Assembly (NCBI GenBank): GCA_039619475.1
Contig: CM077116.1
Coordinates: 300,370,464-300,434,463, forward strand
Reading direction: 5' to 3'
DNA: 64,000 nt
Origin: Icerya purchasi
Lineage: Eukaryota; Arthropoda; Insecta; Hemiptera; Monophlebidae
Shown: one piece after another, positions 63,036-64,000 of the stretch
How the letters are laid out: every line of letters begins with the position of its first letter
How positions within the stretch are numbered: position 1 is the first letter of the stretch
Program-made: the position numbers and the translations under genes
Notes under the pieces: model-generated
Seen by the model: only the letters and a program-made list of their open reading frames with translations
What the model was told of the DNA's origin: nothing
The model's database searches: none

Positions 63036-64000
63036 CAGTACAGTGGTCGCGCGGAGTATTGTCGCATGAGTGGTCGCGCGGACTACTATTGTAGTCCATC
63101 ACAAATATTCATTTTTTTTAGTGATTTTAATGTAATTTTTATTAATTTTTTATGCCCATCATATTTTAGCAGTTTTTAACAATATAACCCGTATTTATAA
63201 ATACTACTAGTAAAATTATAACGCGAATAACAGATAAAATAAAAAATGAAGTACACTAAGGTATGGTGAAAATATACAAAAATTGAATAAATGAGAGAAC
63301 AATCATCTTACAATTTAGAAAAGACACGTGTATTACACACTACTTGGCTGTGGTTATTACATACACATTTTGTACATTTATGACACGACTTCCTGGCTGA
63401 TTTAAATTTAACTCGACGATATAAATAACAACGACCCGGTGTTCTTCTATTTGCCTCGGGAGTAGTATATTCATCTTTATCAAGCTTTAGCAGTTGCTGA
63501 CCACGTTCCTTGATTTGCCTGGGTATCATCTGCTGGTTAATCCGTTTTTCAATAGCTGGTTTCATCAATTCGGAAGCTGACGTTTTTAAAAAATTTCTTC
63601 GACATATAATGTTACTAGTATTATTATTATCTGTGTATATATTGAGAGCATTAATTCCACCAATATTCAACAGATTGAAAAATACTGTTAGTGGCCAACG
63701 ACGGGAGTTTCTAGATACATTATACTGGTTACACATTCTATCCAACGGATCAACACCGCATTTAGTTTCATTATAGGTTGTGACAATTTCGTGTTTTTTT
63801 TGTTCGTTTGTAGATTGATCGATATTTTTGTCAAAAAGGCATTGATGATATCAGAATAACTGATTTATTCTTGCTTAGGACATGGGAAACAAACGTACAG
63901 TTCTTTTGTAATCCAAATAGAGAGCTATTTACTTCCCGCAATTTATGCGGTAAAAATTCTTTGCGAATTTCAGGCTTATTTTATCTCAAGGTGCAAATAA
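63036..64000 (-). mobile_element. piggyBac-like transposon, cut by window edge
   Basis: Left boundary: TTAA at 63032-63035 followed by CAGTACAGTGGTCGCGCGGA; the word GTGGTCGCGCGGA repeats at 63043 and 63072, as subterminal repeats do. The transposase reads leftward. After short broken blocks (LREVNSSLFGLQK-like near 63920), HEIVTTYNETKCGVDPLDRM, NQYNVSRNSRRWPLTVFFNL and LLNIGGINALNIY hold the C-terminal DDE/D region (family: GGVD..D). 63745-63308 is open for 145 residues and ends in the Cys-rich zinc domain CHKCTKCVCNNHSQVVCN. The first catalytic aspartates lie beyond 64000. GGVD is changed to CGVD. Confidence 0.92.

Overview
The window looks like a piece of an AT-rich arthropod, probably insect, nuclear genome. 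It shows GT-AG introns, one animal membrane-transporter gene and a dense graveyard of animal transposons: mariner, Tigger/pogo, hAT, piggyBac, Helitron, and RTE-, jockey-, I- and CR1-like LINEs. There are no bacterial-style operons, no rRNA and no CRISPR array. Species cannot be named from this sequence.

The only host gene I can support runs on the minus strand from 51405 to 7984. Eight exons, all with GT-AG borders and matching phases, encode 392 residues of an SLC17 (sialin / putative inorganic phosphate cotransporter type) transporter. The N-terminus with the first membrane helix was not found. The exons total about 1.2 kb within 43.4 kb, and the introns (94 bp to 17.1 kb) are filled with transposons.

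Layout. 1-3000: a mariner cut by the window edge, a dense heat-shock-element-like array with two TATA promoters, a Helitron fragment and a LINE 3' end. 5-7.6 kb: two LINE fragments. 8.1-25.2 kb (last intron): an RTE LINE, a LINE tail, then a nest in which a Tigger/pogo element (14271-22195) holds a second 5.8-kb element (16322-22109), which in turn holds a 412-bp hAT MITE. A deleted mariner lies just downstream. 25.4-43 kb: LINE fragments, two hAT transposase remnants, an internally deleted hAT element, and MITEs. 43.9-50.2 kb: an almost complete two-ORF CR1-like LINE abutting a jockey-like reverse transcriptase with a single nonsense codon. 50.2-58 kb: fold-back repeats, a Helitron 3' end close to a splice site, LINE and hAT remnants. 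58.7-64 kb: an I-like LINE with an RNase H domain, a Helitron helicase fragment, an inverted LINE RNase H copy, and a piggyBac element running off the right edge.

The most interesting object is the element at 16322-22109. It has ~500-bp terminal inverted repeats and a perfect 3-bp ATG target duplication. It carries one ~1300-residue gene with a short intron, and the C-terminal half shows FEN1/XPG-like nuclease signatures (EEAD, DDTD, TGCD) with no recognisable DDE transposase. It may belong to, or be a relative of, the Academ superfamily, or be an undescribed family; a database comparison is needed to decide.
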